A DNA stretch of 64,000 bases from positions 1 to 64,000 of the forward strand of contig CAJJAU010000001.1 in the NCBI GenBank assembly GCA_905182275.1. Reading direction: 5' to 3'. The position numbers and the translations under genes were made by a program. Source of the stretch: a gamma proteobacterium HTCC2207. Its GTDB lineage: Bacteria > Pseudomonadota > Gammaproteobacteria > Pseudomonadales > Porticoccaceae. The notes below the pieces were generated by a model. That model saw nothing but the letters and a program-made list of their open reading frames with translations. It was not told the DNA's origin and did no database searches. Shown here one piece after another: positions 28,833-42,206 of this stretch (within the stretch, counting starts at the first letter, position 1; the number at the start of each line of letters is the position of its first letter).

Positions 28833-31109
28833 ATGTTAAGTAGAGAACTGGAAGTTACCCTCAATTTGGCGTTTAAGACTGCGCGCGATAAGCGTCATGA
28901 GTTCATGACTGTGGAGCATTTATTGCTGGCATTACTGGACGATGCATCAGCCGCTTCAGTCCTCAAGGCCTGTGGTGCTGATCTCAATGCCATGCGTGAG
29001 GATCTGAGTGAGTTTATCGATTCTACCGTGCCGACGATTCCTGATACCTTATTAGAACACGAAACCCAACCAACTCATGGGTTCCAGCGAGTTCTGCAAC
29101 GCGCAGTGTTTCAAGTCAACTCGGCAAACCATAGCGAGGTTGTTGGCGCCAATGTGATTGTGGCCATCTTTAGTGAACAGGAGAGTCAGGCTGTCTATTT
29201 CCTGCGGCTGCAAGATGTCGCTCGTATCGATGTGGTCAATTTTATCTCCCACGGGATCTCAAAGTATGCCGACCATATTGAAAGTGCTAATGAAGCCGAA
29301 CAAACCTCCACTGAGAGTGCAGGTGATGGAGAGCCAGCGGAGCAAAGCCTGCTCAGTCAATTCGCAACCAATTTAAACGAACAGGCGCGTCTGGGATTAA
29401 TTGATCCATTGATTGGACGAGATGCTGAAATAGAACGCGTCAGCCAGATTCTTATTCGACGTCGTAAAAATAATCCTTTACTGGTGGGCGAGTCGGGCGT
29501 TGGCAAAACCGCTATTGCTGAAGGGTTAGCTAAACTTATTGTCGACGGCGACGTGCCAGAGCCAATGCTTGGCAGTACCGTTTTCTCTTTAGATATGGGC
29601 TCTTTACTGGCAGGAACCAAGTATCGTGGTGACTTCGAGAAACGCCTGAAAGGTCTGATTGCCGAACTTATCGACCATGACAAGTCGATTCTTTTCATTG
29701 ATGAGATTCACACCATTATTGGTGCTGGTGCCGCTTCGGGAGGGGTGATGGATGCCTCTAACTTATTAAAGCCGCTATTGTCGTCAGGAAAGTTGCGTTG
29801 TGTGGGCTCAACCACCTATCAAGAGTACCGAGGTATTTTTGAAAAGGATCACGCGCTAGCTCGTCGCTTTCAGAAGATCGATGTGCCAGAGCCGAGCGTT
29901 GATGAAACCTTTGAAATTCTCAAGGGGCTCAAATCAAGGTTCGAGGATCATCATGATTTGAAATTTACTAATCCTGCCTTAAAAGCAGCTGCTGAACTGT
30001 CCAGTCGGCATATTAACGACCGTTTCCTTCCTGACAAGGCTATCGATGTAATCGATGAAGCAGGTGCTTATCAACGCCTACAGCCGGCTTATAAGCGCAA
30101 GAAGACCGTCGGATTAGCGGATATCGAATTAGTCATTTCGAAGATTGCGAGAATACCAGCGAAGAGCGTGTCAGTGACTGATAAGGCTCAGCTACAAGAT
30201 TTAGCGGCTAACTTAAAAATGGTGGTATTCGGCCAAGATATGGCAATTGAAGCACTGTCTACGTCGATCAAGCTTGCACGAGCAGGTTTGCGTGAGGGTA
30301 GTAAGCCGATTGGAAGCTTCCTGTTCGCTGGCCCCACCGGTGTCGGAAAAACCGAAGTGTGTAAGCAGCTCGCTAATGTTTTGGGTATTGAGTTGGTACG
30401 CTTTGATATGTCTGAATATATGGAAAGGCATACAGTATCGCGTCTGATTGGAGCCCCCCCGGGTTATGTTGGTTACGATCAAGGAGGCTTGTTAACCGAA
30501 GCTGTCAATAAACAGCCTCACTCCGTTATCTTGCTCGATGAAGTCGAAAAGGCACATCCTGATGTCTTTAATCTATTGTTACAGGTTATGGATCACGGCA
30601 CCTTGACTGACAACAACGGTCGTAAAGCAGACTTCCGTAATGTTATTTTGATCATGACAACTAATGCCGGAGCTGAGCTTATGAGTCGCTCGTCTATCGG
30701 ATTCGCAACCCAAGACCATCGGACTGATGGTATGGAGGCGATTAAGAAAATGTTTACCCCTGAGTTCCGTAATCGCTTGGACAGCATTGTTCAGTTCAGT
30801 GAGTTGAGCATGGAGGTAATCAAGACCGTCGTAGATAAGTTCCTGGTGCAACTACAGTCTCAACTCGACGACAAGAAAGTATTCATTCAGATAGATGATG
30901 AAGCTCGCTTGTGGCTGGCAACCAATGGTTACGACCCTAAGATGGGCGCTCGACCGATGGATCGGTTAATTCAGGAAAAGATTAAAAAGCCGTTAGCAGA
31001 GGAAGTTTTGTTTGGGTCACTGGCTGAAAAAGGCGGTACTGCCTACGTGAGCGTGAAAGATAACGAGTTAGTTATAACCACCGATATCATTGAGGGGGCT
31101 ACAGCCTAG
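28833..31109 (+). CDS. clpA: ATP-dependent Clp protease ATP-binding subunit ClpA
   Basis: A 758-residue unfoldase that feeds ClpP. It has an N-terminal Clp repeat domain (about 1-145), the first AAA+ module with Walker A GESGVGKTAIAEG near 216 and Walker B LFIDEIHTIIGAGAASGG, and the second with GPTGVGKTEVCKQLAN near 505, DMSEYMERHTVSRLIGAPPGYVGY, and the ClpP-docking IGF loop (SSIGFATQ). The C-terminal ClpB_D2 domain is complete. GAGGAG precedes ATG 28833. Likely operon with clpS. Confidence 0.98.
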   Translation: MLSRELEVTLNLAFKTARDKRHEFMTVEHLLLALLDDASAASVLKACGADLNAMREDLSEFIDSTVPTIPDTLLEHETQPTHGFQRVLQRAVFQVNSANHSEVVGANVIVAIFSEQESQAVYFLRLQDVARIDVVNFISHGISKYADHIESANEAEQTSTESAGDGEPAEQSLLSQFATNLNEQARLGLIDPLIGRDAEIERVSQILIRRRKNNPLLVGESGVGKTAIAEGLAKLIVDGDVPEPMLGSTVFSLDMGSLLAGTKYRGDFEKRLKGLIAELIDHDKSILFIDEIHTIIGAGAASGGVMDASNLLKPLLSSGKLRCVGSTTYQEYRGIFEKDHALARRFQKIDVPEPSVDETFEILKGLKSRFEDHHDLKFTNPALKAAAELSSRHINDRFLPDKAIDVIDEAGAYQRLQPAYKRKKTVGLADIELVISKIARIPAKSVSVTDKAQLQDLAANLKMVVFGQDMAIEALSTSIKLARAGLREGSKPIGSFLFAGPTGVGKTEVCKQLANVLGIELVRFDMSEYMERHTVSRLIGAPPGYVGYDQGGLLTEAVNKQPHSVILLDEVEKAHPDVFNLLLQVMDHGTLTDNNGRKADFRNVILIMTTNAGAELMSRSSIGFATQDHRTDGMEAIKKMFTPEFRNRLDSIVQFSELSMEVIKTVVDKFLVQLQSQLDDKKVFIQIDDEARLWLATNGYDPKMGARPMDRLIQEKIKKPLAEEVLFGSLAEKGGTAYVSVKDNELVITTDIIEGATA

Positions 31110-31156
31110 GGCGTGCGAGTAAAAAATCATAATGACGCTAATATAAAGGAACAATT

Positions 31157-31792
31157 ATGACTAAGATCAAAGGCCCTAGTACATTTGTAAGTGAAGCGTA
31201 TCAACTTGATGACGAAGTTGACTCCGTTGAGTTCTACAAGAAATGGGCTGATGATTATGACCATCAAATGCTTGTTAAGCTTGAGTATGTGGCGCCTATA
31301 GGTATTGCACGGTTGCTGTGCGAGTTTTTGCCCAATAAAGAATCTGAGATATTTGATGTGGGATGCGGTACTGGGCTGACTTGTCGTTTTCTTGCCGACA
31401 ATGGCTACCAGGCTCTTGATGGCATAGATCTGTCTCCTGATATGGTGCGGGTCGCCAGCGAACAGGGGATATATAGAGACTTAATCGTCGGTGACGTTAA
31501 TGTAACGATACAGCGTGATAGCAGTAGCTACGACGGAGTGATATCTTCGGGTACTTTTACTCACGGGCACGTCGGCCCAGAACCATTAGATGATATTTTT
31601 CGAATTCTAAGACCGGGCGGTGTTTTAGCCTGTACCGTGCATAAGGATTTGTGGACGTCGCGGGGGTTCAAACAAAAACTTGATTCATTAGTTAATGAAG
31701 GCCAAGCCAGATGCCTGCACCTACAGAAAGATAAATATTATGAAACTGACAACATCGACGGTTGGTTTTGTGTCTACCAAAAAGTAAGCTAA
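31157..31792 (+). CDS. Class I SAM-dependent methyltransferase (METTL27/WBSCR27-like)
   Basis: A 211-residue Rossmann-fold methyltransferase. Motif I is FDVGCGTGLTCRFL (near 70), with the acidic residue after beta-2 in GIDLSPDMVRVA and motif IV as GVISSGTFTHGHV; the C-terminal sheet begins FRILRPGGVLACTVHKDLW. The N-terminal VEFYKKWADDYDHQMLVKLEYVAP resembles the METTL27/WBSCR27 group, whose substrate is not established. AAGGA lies before ATG 31157, 47 bp after clpA. It is an extra gene in an otherwise conserved clpA/infA neighbourhood. Confidence 0.85.
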   Translation: MTKIKGPSTFVSEAYQLDDEVDSVEFYKKWADDYDHQMLVKLEYVAPIGIARLLCEFLPNKESEIFDVGCGTGLTCRFLADNGYQALDGIDLSPDMVRVASEQGIYRDLIVGDVNVTIQRDSSSYDGVISSGTFTHGHVGPEPLDDIFRILRPGGVLACTVHKDLWTSRGFKQKLDSLVNEGQARCLHLQKDKYYETDNIDGWFCVYQKVS

Positions 31793-31842
31793 AGGGCACC
31801 ACTTTGAGCGTCGTTATTATCTAGAAAATAAGATTTCGCAGA

Positions 31843-32061
31843 CTACCGCTCGCGGAACGTAATCCGACCCTTGGTCAGATCATACGGCGTCATCTCTACC
31901 TTAACCTTATCTCCGGTCAAAATCCTGATGTAGTGCTTTCTCATCTTCCCTGAAATATGGGCAATGATGACGTGATCATTTTCCAATTTTACTTTGAACG
32001 TTGTGTTGGGAAGAGTATCAATCACCTCTCCTTCAAATTCTATGTGGTCTTCTTTCGCCAT
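31843..32061 (-). CDS. infA: Translation initiation factor IF-1
   Basis: 72 residues beginning [11 protein letters not shown], the universal IF-1 N-terminus, and containing the S1/OB-fold landmarks [33 protein letters not shown] and [18 protein letters not shown]. It binds the ribosomal A site during initiation. The frame is open further upstream (18 codons) but the extra residues are not IF-1-like, so ATG 32061 is the start. It is last in the trxB-aat-bpt-infA series. Confidence 0.98.
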   Translation of the reverse strand: MAKEDHIEFEGEVIDTLPNTTFKVKLENDHVIIAHISGKMRKHYIRILTGDKVKVEMTPYDLTKGRITFRER

Positions 32062-32122
32062 ACCGGTTCTATACACCCTTAAAAAGGGCGCAGTTTGCCT
32101 TAAAAATCGCTCCATAGCAAAG

Positions 32123-32845
32123 TCATTTACTCAAATTCCATGTATTTCCCTGCAAAAGTTCAATCGGTTGGTACTGCATTTTGTAGCTCATTTTTTTACA
32201 GTCGGCGATCCAGTAGCCCAGGTAGACATGCGTCAAGGCTAATTCTTTTGCCATAGCAACCTGATATAAGACGGCAAAGTTACCCAGGCCGCGCCTGTCC
32301 TCTACGGGATCGAAATAGGTATAAATTGCTGAGATAGCATCGGGTAGCACATCAATGATGGCACAGCCTATTAGCTTTTGATCGAGACGAAATTCAATAA
32401 ACTGCGTGAAATCCCAGACTTTGCCAAGGAAGTCTTCAAACTGTTTCTGGGTTGGTGGGTACATATCGCCATCAGAATGACGTTGATTAATATAATCAGC
32501 GTACATCGCATAATGCTCATCGATGTCAACACTCGACAGGCGCGTCACATTCAGGTCATTATTGGTTTTTAAGCAGCGCTTTTGGGATCTGCTGGGTAGG
32601 AATTGAGCTGCCGGTATACGCGCGGAAACGCAAGAATTGCAGCTACTGCACATTGGGGTATAGACATAGGTTCCACTGCGACGAAAACCATTTTCACTAA
32701 GACGAGCATAGAGATCAGTCGTCATGTTAATGTCGGGGTCAACAAATCCCGTACTAGCCTTGTGCCCAGCTAGATAACTACATGCATGAGGTGCTGTTTT
32801 GAGCAATTTGATACGTTCGATTTGTCGGCTTTGGTCGGTACTCAT
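32123..32845 (-). CDS. bpt: Aspartate/glutamate leucyltransferase (Bpt/Ate family)
   Basis: A 240-residue aminoacyl-tRNA-protein transferase that adds leucine to N-terminal Asp or Glu, making ClpS-recognised degrons. The N-terminal [13 protein letters not shown] and the cysteine cluster [12 protein letters not shown] form the family's conserved cysteine motif; the GNAT-fold C-terminal half includes [19 protein letters not shown] and [17 protein letters not shown]. Its position between aat and infA, with clpS-clpA nearby, fits the N-end-rule function. Confidence 0.94.
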   Translation of the reverse strand: MSTDQSRQIERIKLLKTAPHACSYLAGHKASTGFVDPDINMTTDLYARLSENGFRRSGTYVYTPMCSSCNSCVSARIPAAQFLPSRSQKRCLKTNNDLNVTRLSSVDIDEHYAMYADYINQRHSDGDMYPPTQKQFEDFLGKVWDFTQFIEFRLDQKLIGCAIIDVLPDAISAIYTYFDPVEDRRGLGNFAVLYQVAMAKELALTHVYLGYWIADCKKMSYKMQYQPIELLQGNTWNLSK

Positions 32846-32908
32846 GGTGTCACTTTATTATTGTCTTAGTAGGTATAAGTCTAGCTGGCCGTAGCCTAAT
32901 TCTCAATG

Positions 32909-33610
32909 TTATGGCCATGAGTCAGCCGAGTGCTGGTTAAATGACCAAGGGTATGTTTTTTTGCCAGCTGCGCTTAATTCGTGTAAAAACTTGTCTCGCG
33001 GCATGGTTTGTGCGCCAAGAGACAACAAGTGAGGGTTGCTAAGCTGGCAGTCGAGCATGTCTAGGCCCGCGGTATTCATCCACCGAAGTAGGTGAGCGAC
33101 AGCAATCTTAGAGCCATTATTGACCCGACTAAACATTGACTCTCCACAGAATAGGCTGCCAACCTGTACGCCGTAAATACCACCCACTAAGCGCGGCCCG
33201 TCCCAGACTTCAACAGAGTGAGCGTCTCCGTATTCGTGCAGCTGGCTATAGGCTTCAATCATCTCAGAGGTAATCCACGTACCACCGTCACCGCGCGGTT
33301 CTGCGCAAGCACACATAACGTCAGAAAACGCCATGTCAGATGTTATTTGATAGCGAGCTTGGCGTAACTGACGACGTAAACTACTGGAGATATAAAAATT
33401 ATCTGGTCGAATCACACAGCGTTCAATCGGGCTCCACCAGAGTATCGGATCATCATCTTGATACCAGGGAAAAATTCCTTGGCGATAGGCCGCTAGCAAC
33501 GTTTCGGGCTCGAGATTGCCGCCTACCGCGAGCAACCCATCTGGTTCATGAAGCGCAACGCTGGGGTGCGGAAATTCGGGATTATCTGGATCTAATACAA
33601 CAAGATTCAT
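32909..33610 (-). CDS. aat: Leucyl/phenylalanyl-tRNA--protein transferase
   Basis: A 233-residue transferase that places Leu or Phe on N-terminal Lys or Arg, the other primary step of the bacterial N-end rule. Clear family landmarks: FPHPSVALHEPDGLLAVGGNLEPETLLAAYRQGIFPWY, ILWWSPIERCVI, TWITSEMIEAY and the EVWDGPRLVGGIYGVQVGSLFCGESMFS box. ATG 33610 begins MNLVVLDPDNPEFPHP. It lies 63 bp before bpt on the same strand. Confidence 0.97.
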   Translation of the reverse strand: MNLVVLDPDNPEFPHPSVALHEPDGLLAVGGNLEPETLLAAYRQGIFPWYQDDDPILWWSPIERCVIRPDNFYISSSLRRQLRQARYQITSDMAFSDVMCACAEPRGDGGTWITSEMIEAYSQLHEYGDAHSVEVWDGPRLVGGIYGVQVGSLFCGESMFSRVNNGSKIAVAHLLRWMNTAGLDMLDCQLSNPHLLSLGAQTMPRDKFLHELSAAGKKTYPWSFNQHSADSWP

Positions 33611-33649
33611 TGATATCGAACTCTTTCACTGTAGGCATTACCGCCAGAG

Positions 33650-34612
<963 letters not shown>

Positions 34613-34795
34613 TCAATTTAAAGTGAATTTAGTGTGATAGAGCAATTCTGAGCCACATCATAAAGAATCATTGCGGTTACGCCAAACGCCTTTTTAATTA
34701 AATTTCCCATATATCATTAAAGCGCTTCTCAGTTCTGTAGTTTGTGACAGAATCAGCTACAATTACTCATGCCGAAAATATAGGGAAGCTACCCG

Positions 34796-37165
34796 TTGAC
34801 TCGCGAAAAACCAAAAAAATCTAGAAACTCCCAATTAGACGTTAGCTCAACTGGTTCGCGAGGCAAATTGTTGTTTGCTGAAGGCGCATTAATTGGCTGG
34901 CTGGTCTTGTGTGTCATCCTCTTCCTTTCGCTATTGAGCTACTCTCCTCAAGATCCAGGTTGGTCGCACACGGGTACTAGAGAGGGCATAAGCAATTTGA
35001 TAGGCCCAGCTGGAGCGTGGATGTCAGACATTGTTTTCGCGCTATTTGGTGTGATGGCTTATCTGCTGCCGTTACTCTTAGCGGTCCGTGCACTGCAGAT
35101 TTTACGTACCTATTTTCTGCATGAGCCAGACGGTTTTGACTCTGCCTCATGGGTGCTGCGAGTGGTTGGCTTTATGCTGGTCATGATCAGTGCAACGTCT
35201 CTTGCCAATATCCAATATCAGGACATTGCCAATTCATTCCCTGAGGGAATGGGCGGCATTCTGGGTAAGTATATCGGCGATGCGATAATCTCAACATTTA
35301 GCCATACCGGAAGTACGCTGCTGTTGTTAGCGCTGTTTCTATTTGGCTTGACGGTTTTTGCCGATATTTCCTGGATAAAGCTGATTGATCGGCTTGGTCT
35401 CCTGACGATGATTGCTTTTGATACTGTCCGCCAGTGGTACAGTGCACGAAGAATTCGCAAAGAAGATCAAAAGAAAGCTAAAGCTGCTCTCGCAGAACGT
35501 ATCGTCAAGGTAGAAAGCGCTGTGAAAAAACAGCAAACTCGTATACCACCGGCTATACAGCCAATAGTGCAAACAAAACCGCAAAGCCCTAGGGTACTTA
35601 GGGAGCAGCAACAGAAACTGTTCGATGACAGTCAAGTAATTGGCTCGTTACCACCCATTAACCTCCTCGACCCGCCGGATAAAACCGGCGTGACAGGCTA
35701 TTCAGCTGATTCTTTAGAGCACCTATCACGACTACTAGAGCTGAAGCTTCTAGATTTTGGTATCAGTGCAGTGGTGGTCGAAGTCCTTCCTGGCCCGGTT
35801 GTCACTCGGTTTGAAATTCAGCCAGCCGCAGGCATTAAGGTTAGTCGTATCAGTGGACTGGCGAAGGATTTGGCGCGGTCGATGGCGGTGATCAGTGTCC
35901 GGGTTGTGGAAGTGATTCCTGGAAAATCGGTAGTGGGTATAGAAATACCCAATGAGAAACGCGAAATGGTGCGATTGAGTGAGGTACTTTCCTCCGAAGC
36001 CTATGATCGCTCTACCTCGCCACTGACGCTAGCGCTCGGAAATGATATTGCTGGGGTTCCTACTGTCGCCGACCTTGCACGTATGCCACATCTTCTGGTC
36101 GCCGGTACGACAGGTTCAGGCAAGTCTGTGGGAATTAACGCAATGTTACTCAGCCTACTATTTAAGGCATCCCCAGATGAAGTCAAATTAATACTGATTG
36201 ACCCGAAAATGCTCGAGTTATCTATTTATGATGATATCCCGCATTTACTAACGCCTGTGATTACCGACATGAAAGACGCCGCCAGCGGCTTGCGTTGGTG
36301 TGTTGGTGAGATGGAACGACGCTATAAGCTGATGGCGGCCTTGGGTGTGCGTAATATTGCCGGCTATAACCGTAAGATTGAAGATGCCATAAAGGCTGAT
36401 AACCCAATTGTTGATCCGTTGTGGACCTTCGACCCTACTGCCATGGGTTGGGACGCAGAGCAGGAACCGCCAGAGGCTCCTACCCTTGAATCTCTGCCGT
36501 ACATTGTTGTGGTGATCGATGAGTTTGCCGATATGATGATGATCGTTGGCAAGAAAGTAGAACAGTTGATTGCTCGAATTGCTCAGAAAGCGCGAGCTGC
36601 CGGGATCCATCTAATTCTAGCTACTCAGCGACCCTCGGTTGACGTCATTACCGGCCTCATAAAAGCCAACGTACCAACTCGCATTGCGTTTCAAGTATCT
36701 TCCAAAATCGATTCCCGTACAATTCTTGATCAGGGTGGCGCTGAACAATTGCTTGGCCATGGCGACATGCTTTATTTACCTCCGGGTACCAGCGTCCCTG
36801 AGCGCATTCATGGCGCTTTTGTTGACGACCATGAAGTCCATAAAGTGGTCGCAGACTGGAAGCGCCGTGGCGCGCCCAATTACCTTACAGAGATCACTGA
36901 TGAAAGGGCAGTTTCTTCAATTGCCGTTCCTGGGTTCGAGAGTGGTGATAATGGCGGAGAAGGCAATGAATCAGATCCTCTGTATGACGAGGCAGTGGCC
37001 TTTGTACTTGAAAGTCGCAAGGCGTCAATATCCTCAGTGCAGCGTAAGCTAAGAGTTGGCTACAACAGAGCCGCACGATTAATTGAGCAAATGGAAGAGA
37101 GTGGTATTGTCAGCTCAATGAGTAGTAATGGCGCCCGTGAGATTTTAGCCCCTAACCATAAATGA
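34796..37165 (+). CDS. ftsK: DNA translocase FtsK
   Basis: A 789-residue septal DNA pump that resolves chromosome dimers with XerCD. It has about four N-terminal membrane helices (about 28-50, 70-95, 115-138, 160-190), a short linker, and the motor with Walker [16 protein letters not shown], Walker [12 protein letters not shown] and the [24 protein letters not shown] box; the gamma domain ([33 protein letters not shown]) reads KOPS. The only in-frame start is TTG 34796, nine bases after AGGGA; an ATG at 34769 is blocked by a stop codon. lolA follows after 22 bp. Confidence 0.97.
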   Translation: MTREKPKKSRNSQLDVSSTGSRGKLLFAEGALIGWLVLCVILFLSLLSYSPQDPGWSHTGTREGISNLIGPAGAWMSDIVFALFGVMAYLLPLLLAVRALQILRTYFLHEPDGFDSASWVLRVVGFMLVMISATSLANIQYQDIANSFPEGMGGILGKYIGDAIISTFSHTGSTLLLLALFLFGLTVFADISWIKLIDRLGLLTMIAFDTVRQWYSARRIRKEDQKKAKAALAERIVKVESAVKKQQTRIPPAIQPIVQTKPQSPRVLREQQQKLFDDSQVIGSLPPINLLDPPDKTGVTGYSADSLEHLSRLLELKLLDFGISAVVVEVLPGPVVTRFEIQPAAGIKVSRISGLAKDLARSMAVISVRVVEVIPGKSVVGIEIPNEKREMVRLSEVLSSEAYDRSTSPLTLALGNDIAGVPTVADLARMPHLLVAGTTGSGKSVGINAMLLSLLFKASPDEVKLILIDPKMLELSIYDDIPHLLTPVITDMKDAASGLRWCVGEMERRYKLMAALGVRNIAGYNRKIEDAIKADNPIVDPLWTFDPTAMGWDAEQEPPEAPTLESLPYIVVVIDEFADMMMIVGKKVEQLIARIAQKARAAGIHLILATQRPSVDVITGLIKANVPTRIAFQVSSKIDSRTILDQGGAEQLLGHGDMLYLPPGTSVPERIHGAFVDDHEVHKVVADWKRRGAPNYLTEITDERAVSSIAVPGFESGDNGGEGNESDPLYDEAVAFVLESRKASISSVQRKLRVGYNRAARLIEQMEESGIVSSMSSNGAREILAPNHK

Positions 37166-37187
37166 GTTTTTTACAGACCACAAAGTT

Positions 37188-37817
37188 ATGAATATTTATC
37201 AATCTATTTTTTTAGCTCTCCTTATCGGGGGTAGCAACGTTGCCAACAGCGATTCGATAAGTGAAAAACTGTCTGCACTTCTGCGACCGATAGAGTCCAT
37301 GTCGGCTAACTTTACCCAGCAATTGTTCGATGCAGACGATAGTGAACTTGAATTGTTTGAAGGTGTTTTTAAACTCGCTAAGCCCGGTAAAATGCTCTGG
37401 CATATCAAGCAACCCATGGAGCAGAAGTTAGTGTCTGATGGTGAGGTACTGTGGATATATGATCCGGATTTAGAGCAGGTGGTAATAGAAAGCTTTGCTG
37501 ACAAGATTAAATCAACACCGATCGCGCTTTTCAATGGGCAGGTGGCTGATTTAGACTCCCGTTATACGATAACTCAGCAACATACAGAGCGTAGTACCGA
37601 AATTTTTACGCTGTCTCCCAAAGACACTAGCAGCTTATTTAGTCGCATTGACATTACCTTCGTAGACTCCGTGCCTCAGTCGATCGCGGTTATCGATACC
37701 TTCGAACAGCGCACGCTAATTGTGTTCGACAAACTTAGTGTAAATCCGCTGTTCGATCCGTCTATATTTAGTTTTATTATTCCTAATCAGGTCGATGTTA
37801 TTAACAATGTCCGATGA
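37188..37817 (+). CDS. lolA: Periplasmic outer-membrane lipoprotein carrier LolA
   Basis: A 209-residue periplasmic chaperone that accepts lipoproteins from LolCDE and hands them to LolB. A signal peptide (MNIYQSIFLALLIGGSNVANS) precedes the mature half-barrel with MSANFTQQLFD, PGKMLWHIKQPMEQKLVSDGEVLWIYDPDLEQVVI and NPLFDPSIFSF. Order ftsK-lolA-rarA is conserved in gammaproteobacteria. Its 3' end overlaps rarA by 11 bp. Confidence 0.95.
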   Translation: MNIYQSIFLALLIGGSNVANSDSISEKLSALLRPIESMSANFTQQLFDADDSELELFEGVFKLAKPGKMLWHIKQPMEQKLVSDGEVLWIYDPDLEQVVIESFADKIKSTPIALFNGQVADLDSRYTITQQHTERSTEIFTLSPKDTSSLFSRIDITFVDSVPQSIAVIDTFEQRTLIVFDKLSVNPLFDPSIFSFIIPNQVDVINNVR

Positions 37818-39149
37818 TCTATTTAGCCGAGAAGTCTACCGTCCGCTGGCCGCTCGTATGCGGCCTAACAGTTTGGATAATTTTTACGGCCAACAGCACC
37901 TTATAGCGCCTAATCGACCGCTCCGCGAGGCTATTGACGGCGGGATGTTGCACTCAATGATATTTTGGGGCCCCCCAGGTGTTGGCAAAACGACCCTCGC
38001 TAAGATAATTGCCCATCGAGTAGATGCGCACTTTGAAAGTATCTCGGCTGTTCTATCCGGTGTTAAGGAAATACGTAGCGCCATTGCAAAAGCCCAAGAG
38101 CAGCGAGATGTGCGAGGTCGCAAAACGATTTTATTTGTGGATGAGGTTCATCGTTTTAACAAATCCCAACAGGATGCATTTTTACCCTTTGTTGAGGATG
38201 GCACTGTAGTTTTTATTGGGGCAACCACAGAAAACCCATCGTTTGAGCTAAATAATGCGCTGTTGTCACGGTGTCGAGTGTATGTCTTAAAGAGCCTGAC
38301 TGAGTCAGATATCCTCACGGTAGTCCAGCAAGCTCTTGTAAATAAAGAGCAGGGCTTGGGAGACCAAAAGTTGCAGTTTGAAGAGAAAGCACTATCAACC
38401 CTAGCTATTGCGGCTGATGGGGACGCTAGACGAGCACTTAATCTACTTGAAATAGCCAGCGATTTGGCAAGTCAGGGCCAAGATAATGGCGTTATTAATA
38501 GTGACATCCTTGAGCAGATCTTGGTGGGCGATAGCCGTCGTTTTGACAAAGGTGGAGAATACTTCTACGACCAAATTTCGGCATTACATAAGGCTATTCG
38601 GGGATCTTCCGTCGACGCTGGTCTTTATTGGTTATGCCGTATGTTGGACGGCGGCTGTGATCCCATTTATTTAGCCAGGCGTCTGGTGCGAATTGCCAAT
38701 GAGGACATCGGTAATGCAGACCCCAGATCCCTAGAACTGGCGTTGAGTGCTTGGAATGTTCAAGAGCGTCTGGGCAGCCCTGAGGGCGAGCTAGCCTTGG
38801 CTCAAGCCGTTCTTTATATGGCGGCAGCGCCAAAAAGTAATGCGGTTTATAGTGCGTTTAATGCCGCTATGGCCGATGTCAGGTCACTCCCCACATATGA
38901 TGTACCAGTGCATCTGCGTAATGCGCCAACCACTCTGATGAAAGATTTGGATTATGGGAAAGATTATCGCTATGCGCACAACGAAAAGGGCGGCTATGCT
39001 GCTGGAGAAAACTATCTCCCAGACGAATTAAAGGGCAAGCAGTACTATTACCCAACCGATCGCGGGTTAGAGAAAAAGATCAGCGAAAAACTAGATTACC
39101 TGCGGAGCCTAGACGATACTGGTGGCTCAGACAATAAGGATCATCAATA

Positions 39150-39150
<1 letters not shown>
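37807..39150 (+). CDS. rarA: Replication-associated recombination protein A (RarA/MgsA)
   Basis: A 447-residue AAA+ ATPase of the clamp-loader group that acts at stalled replication forks. It shows [20 protein letters not shown], Walker [14 protein letters not shown], Walker [16 protein letters not shown], sensor 1 [21 protein letters not shown] and the C-terminal tetramerisation part with [24 protein letters not shown] 37807 is preferred over the in-frame ATG at 37795 because MSDDLFSRE fits the family. The stop codon overlaps crcB (TAATG). Confidence 0.96.
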
Positions 39151-40812
<1,662 letters not shown>

Positions 40813-40847
40813 CCTCTAATATGCTGTTGAAGTGACAAGGAATGCTG

Positions 40848-42206
40848 ATGTCTGAACTATTTGATTATGACCTATTTGTTATTGGTGCGGGGTCTGGGGG
40901 CGTCCGTGCTGCGCGCATGGCGGCGTCTAAAGGCAAAAAAGTAGCTGTGGCAGAAGAGCGTTATCTGGGTGGAACCTGCGTAAATGTTGGCTGCGTGCCC
41001 AAAAAGTTATTTGTCTACGCATCACAATTTCCAGAACAGTTCCACGCCAGTAAGGGCTTTGGATGGAGCCAGCCGGGTCAATCTGTTCTCGACTGGTCGA
41101 TCTTGCGAGACAACAAAACCGCTGAAATTAAGCGTCTCAATGGCATATATCAAAGCTTAATCGATAATAGTGGCGCAGATCTTTTCGATGGCCGCGCCAC
41201 CGTCGTTGGCCCTCAATCAGTGGCTGTAAACGGAACAATCTACAGTGCCAAAGTCATTCTTGTTGCCACCGGTGGCTGGCCGTTTATTCCCGAGTTCCCT
41301 GGAAGTGAACATGCGGTAAGCTCCAACGAGATGTTCTTCTTAGAACAACTACCCAAAACTGCTGTGATTGTCGGCGGCGGTTACATCGCCGTTGAATTCG
41401 CAGGCATACTCAACGGCTTGGGCGTAGAGACACATTTGGTCTATCGAGGCAGTAATTTACTGAAATCCTTCGACCGGGAAATGAGCGATAAAATAACAGC
41501 AGGAATGCGCGATAAAGGCGTTAACATTCATCTGGAAACCCAGATAACCAGTATCGAAAAAAATACTGACGCCTTGCTCGTTAACTTTGCCTCTGGTCAA
41601 TCGATGCCCGCTGACTTAGTACTCTACGCAACAGGCCGTATCGCTAACACAGATGGGCTGGGGCTTGATAAGGCCGGTATAGGACTACGCAAGGATGGCT
41701 CGATCGTGGTAGATGACCATTTCCGTACCTCACAACCGTCAATTTATGCTCTGGGTGATGTTATTGACCGTGTGCAGTTAACGCCTGTGGCTATTCAAGA
41801 GGCAATGGTGCTGGTCGACCACCTGTATGGAGCGGGCGAGGCATTTATCGATTATGACAATATTCCTACCGCAGTATTTTGTCAGCCTGAGTTTGGTACC
41901 GTGGGCTTGAGCGAAGAGGCTGCGCTAGAGAGCTTTGACAATATTGCTGTTTATACTTCTGACTTCAAACCCATGCTGCAGACGTTGGGTGGCGGTAGCG
42001 ACCGTATTAGCATGAAACTAATTGTCGATAAGGCTACCGACAAGGTCATTGGTTGTCATATGGTAGGAGAGCATGCCGCAGAGATCATTCAAGGCATCGG
42101 TATTGCCGTAAAAGCAGGTGCGACCAAAGCTGATTTTGATGCCACTGTGGGGATTCACCCCTCTGCGGCAGAAGAATTTGTCACCATGCGCGAGCCGACC
42201 CGTTAA
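40848..42206 (+). CDS. gor: Glutathione-disulfide reductase
   Basis: A 452-residue flavoprotein disulfide reductase. The FAD site GAGSGGVRAARMAA, redox pair Cys44/Cys49 in GGTCVNVGCVPKKLF, NADPH-binding VGGGYIAVEFAGIL with a downstream YRGSNLLKSFDRE arginine-rich segment, and the C-terminal HPSAAEEFVTMREP with the catalytic His-Glu pair identify glutathione reductase rather than lipoamide or trypanothione enzymes. ATG 40848 is seven bases from AAGG and is better placed than ATG 40842. The end overlaps the convergent TetR gene by 4 bp. Confidence 0.95.
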   Translation: MSELFDYDLFVIGAGSGGVRAARMAASKGKKVAVAEERYLGGTCVNVGCVPKKLFVYASQFPEQFHASKGFGWSQPGQSVLDWSILRDNKTAEIKRLNGIYQSLIDNSGADLFDGRATVVGPQSVAVNGTIYSAKVILVATGGWPFIPEFPGSEHAVSSNEMFFLEQLPKTAVIVGGGYIAVEFAGILNGLGVETHLVYRGSNLLKSFDREMSDKITAGMRDKGVNIHLETQITSIEKNTDALLVNFASGQSMPADLVLYATGRIANTDGLGLDKAGIGLRKDGSIVVDDHFRTSQPSIYALGDVIDRVQLTPVAIQEAMVLVDHLYGAGEAFIDYDNIPTAVFCQPEFGTVGLSEEAALESFDNIAVYTSDFKPMLQTLGGGSDRISMKLIVDKATDKVIGCHMVGEHAAEIIQGIGIAVKAGATKADFDATVGIHPSAAEEFVTMREPTR

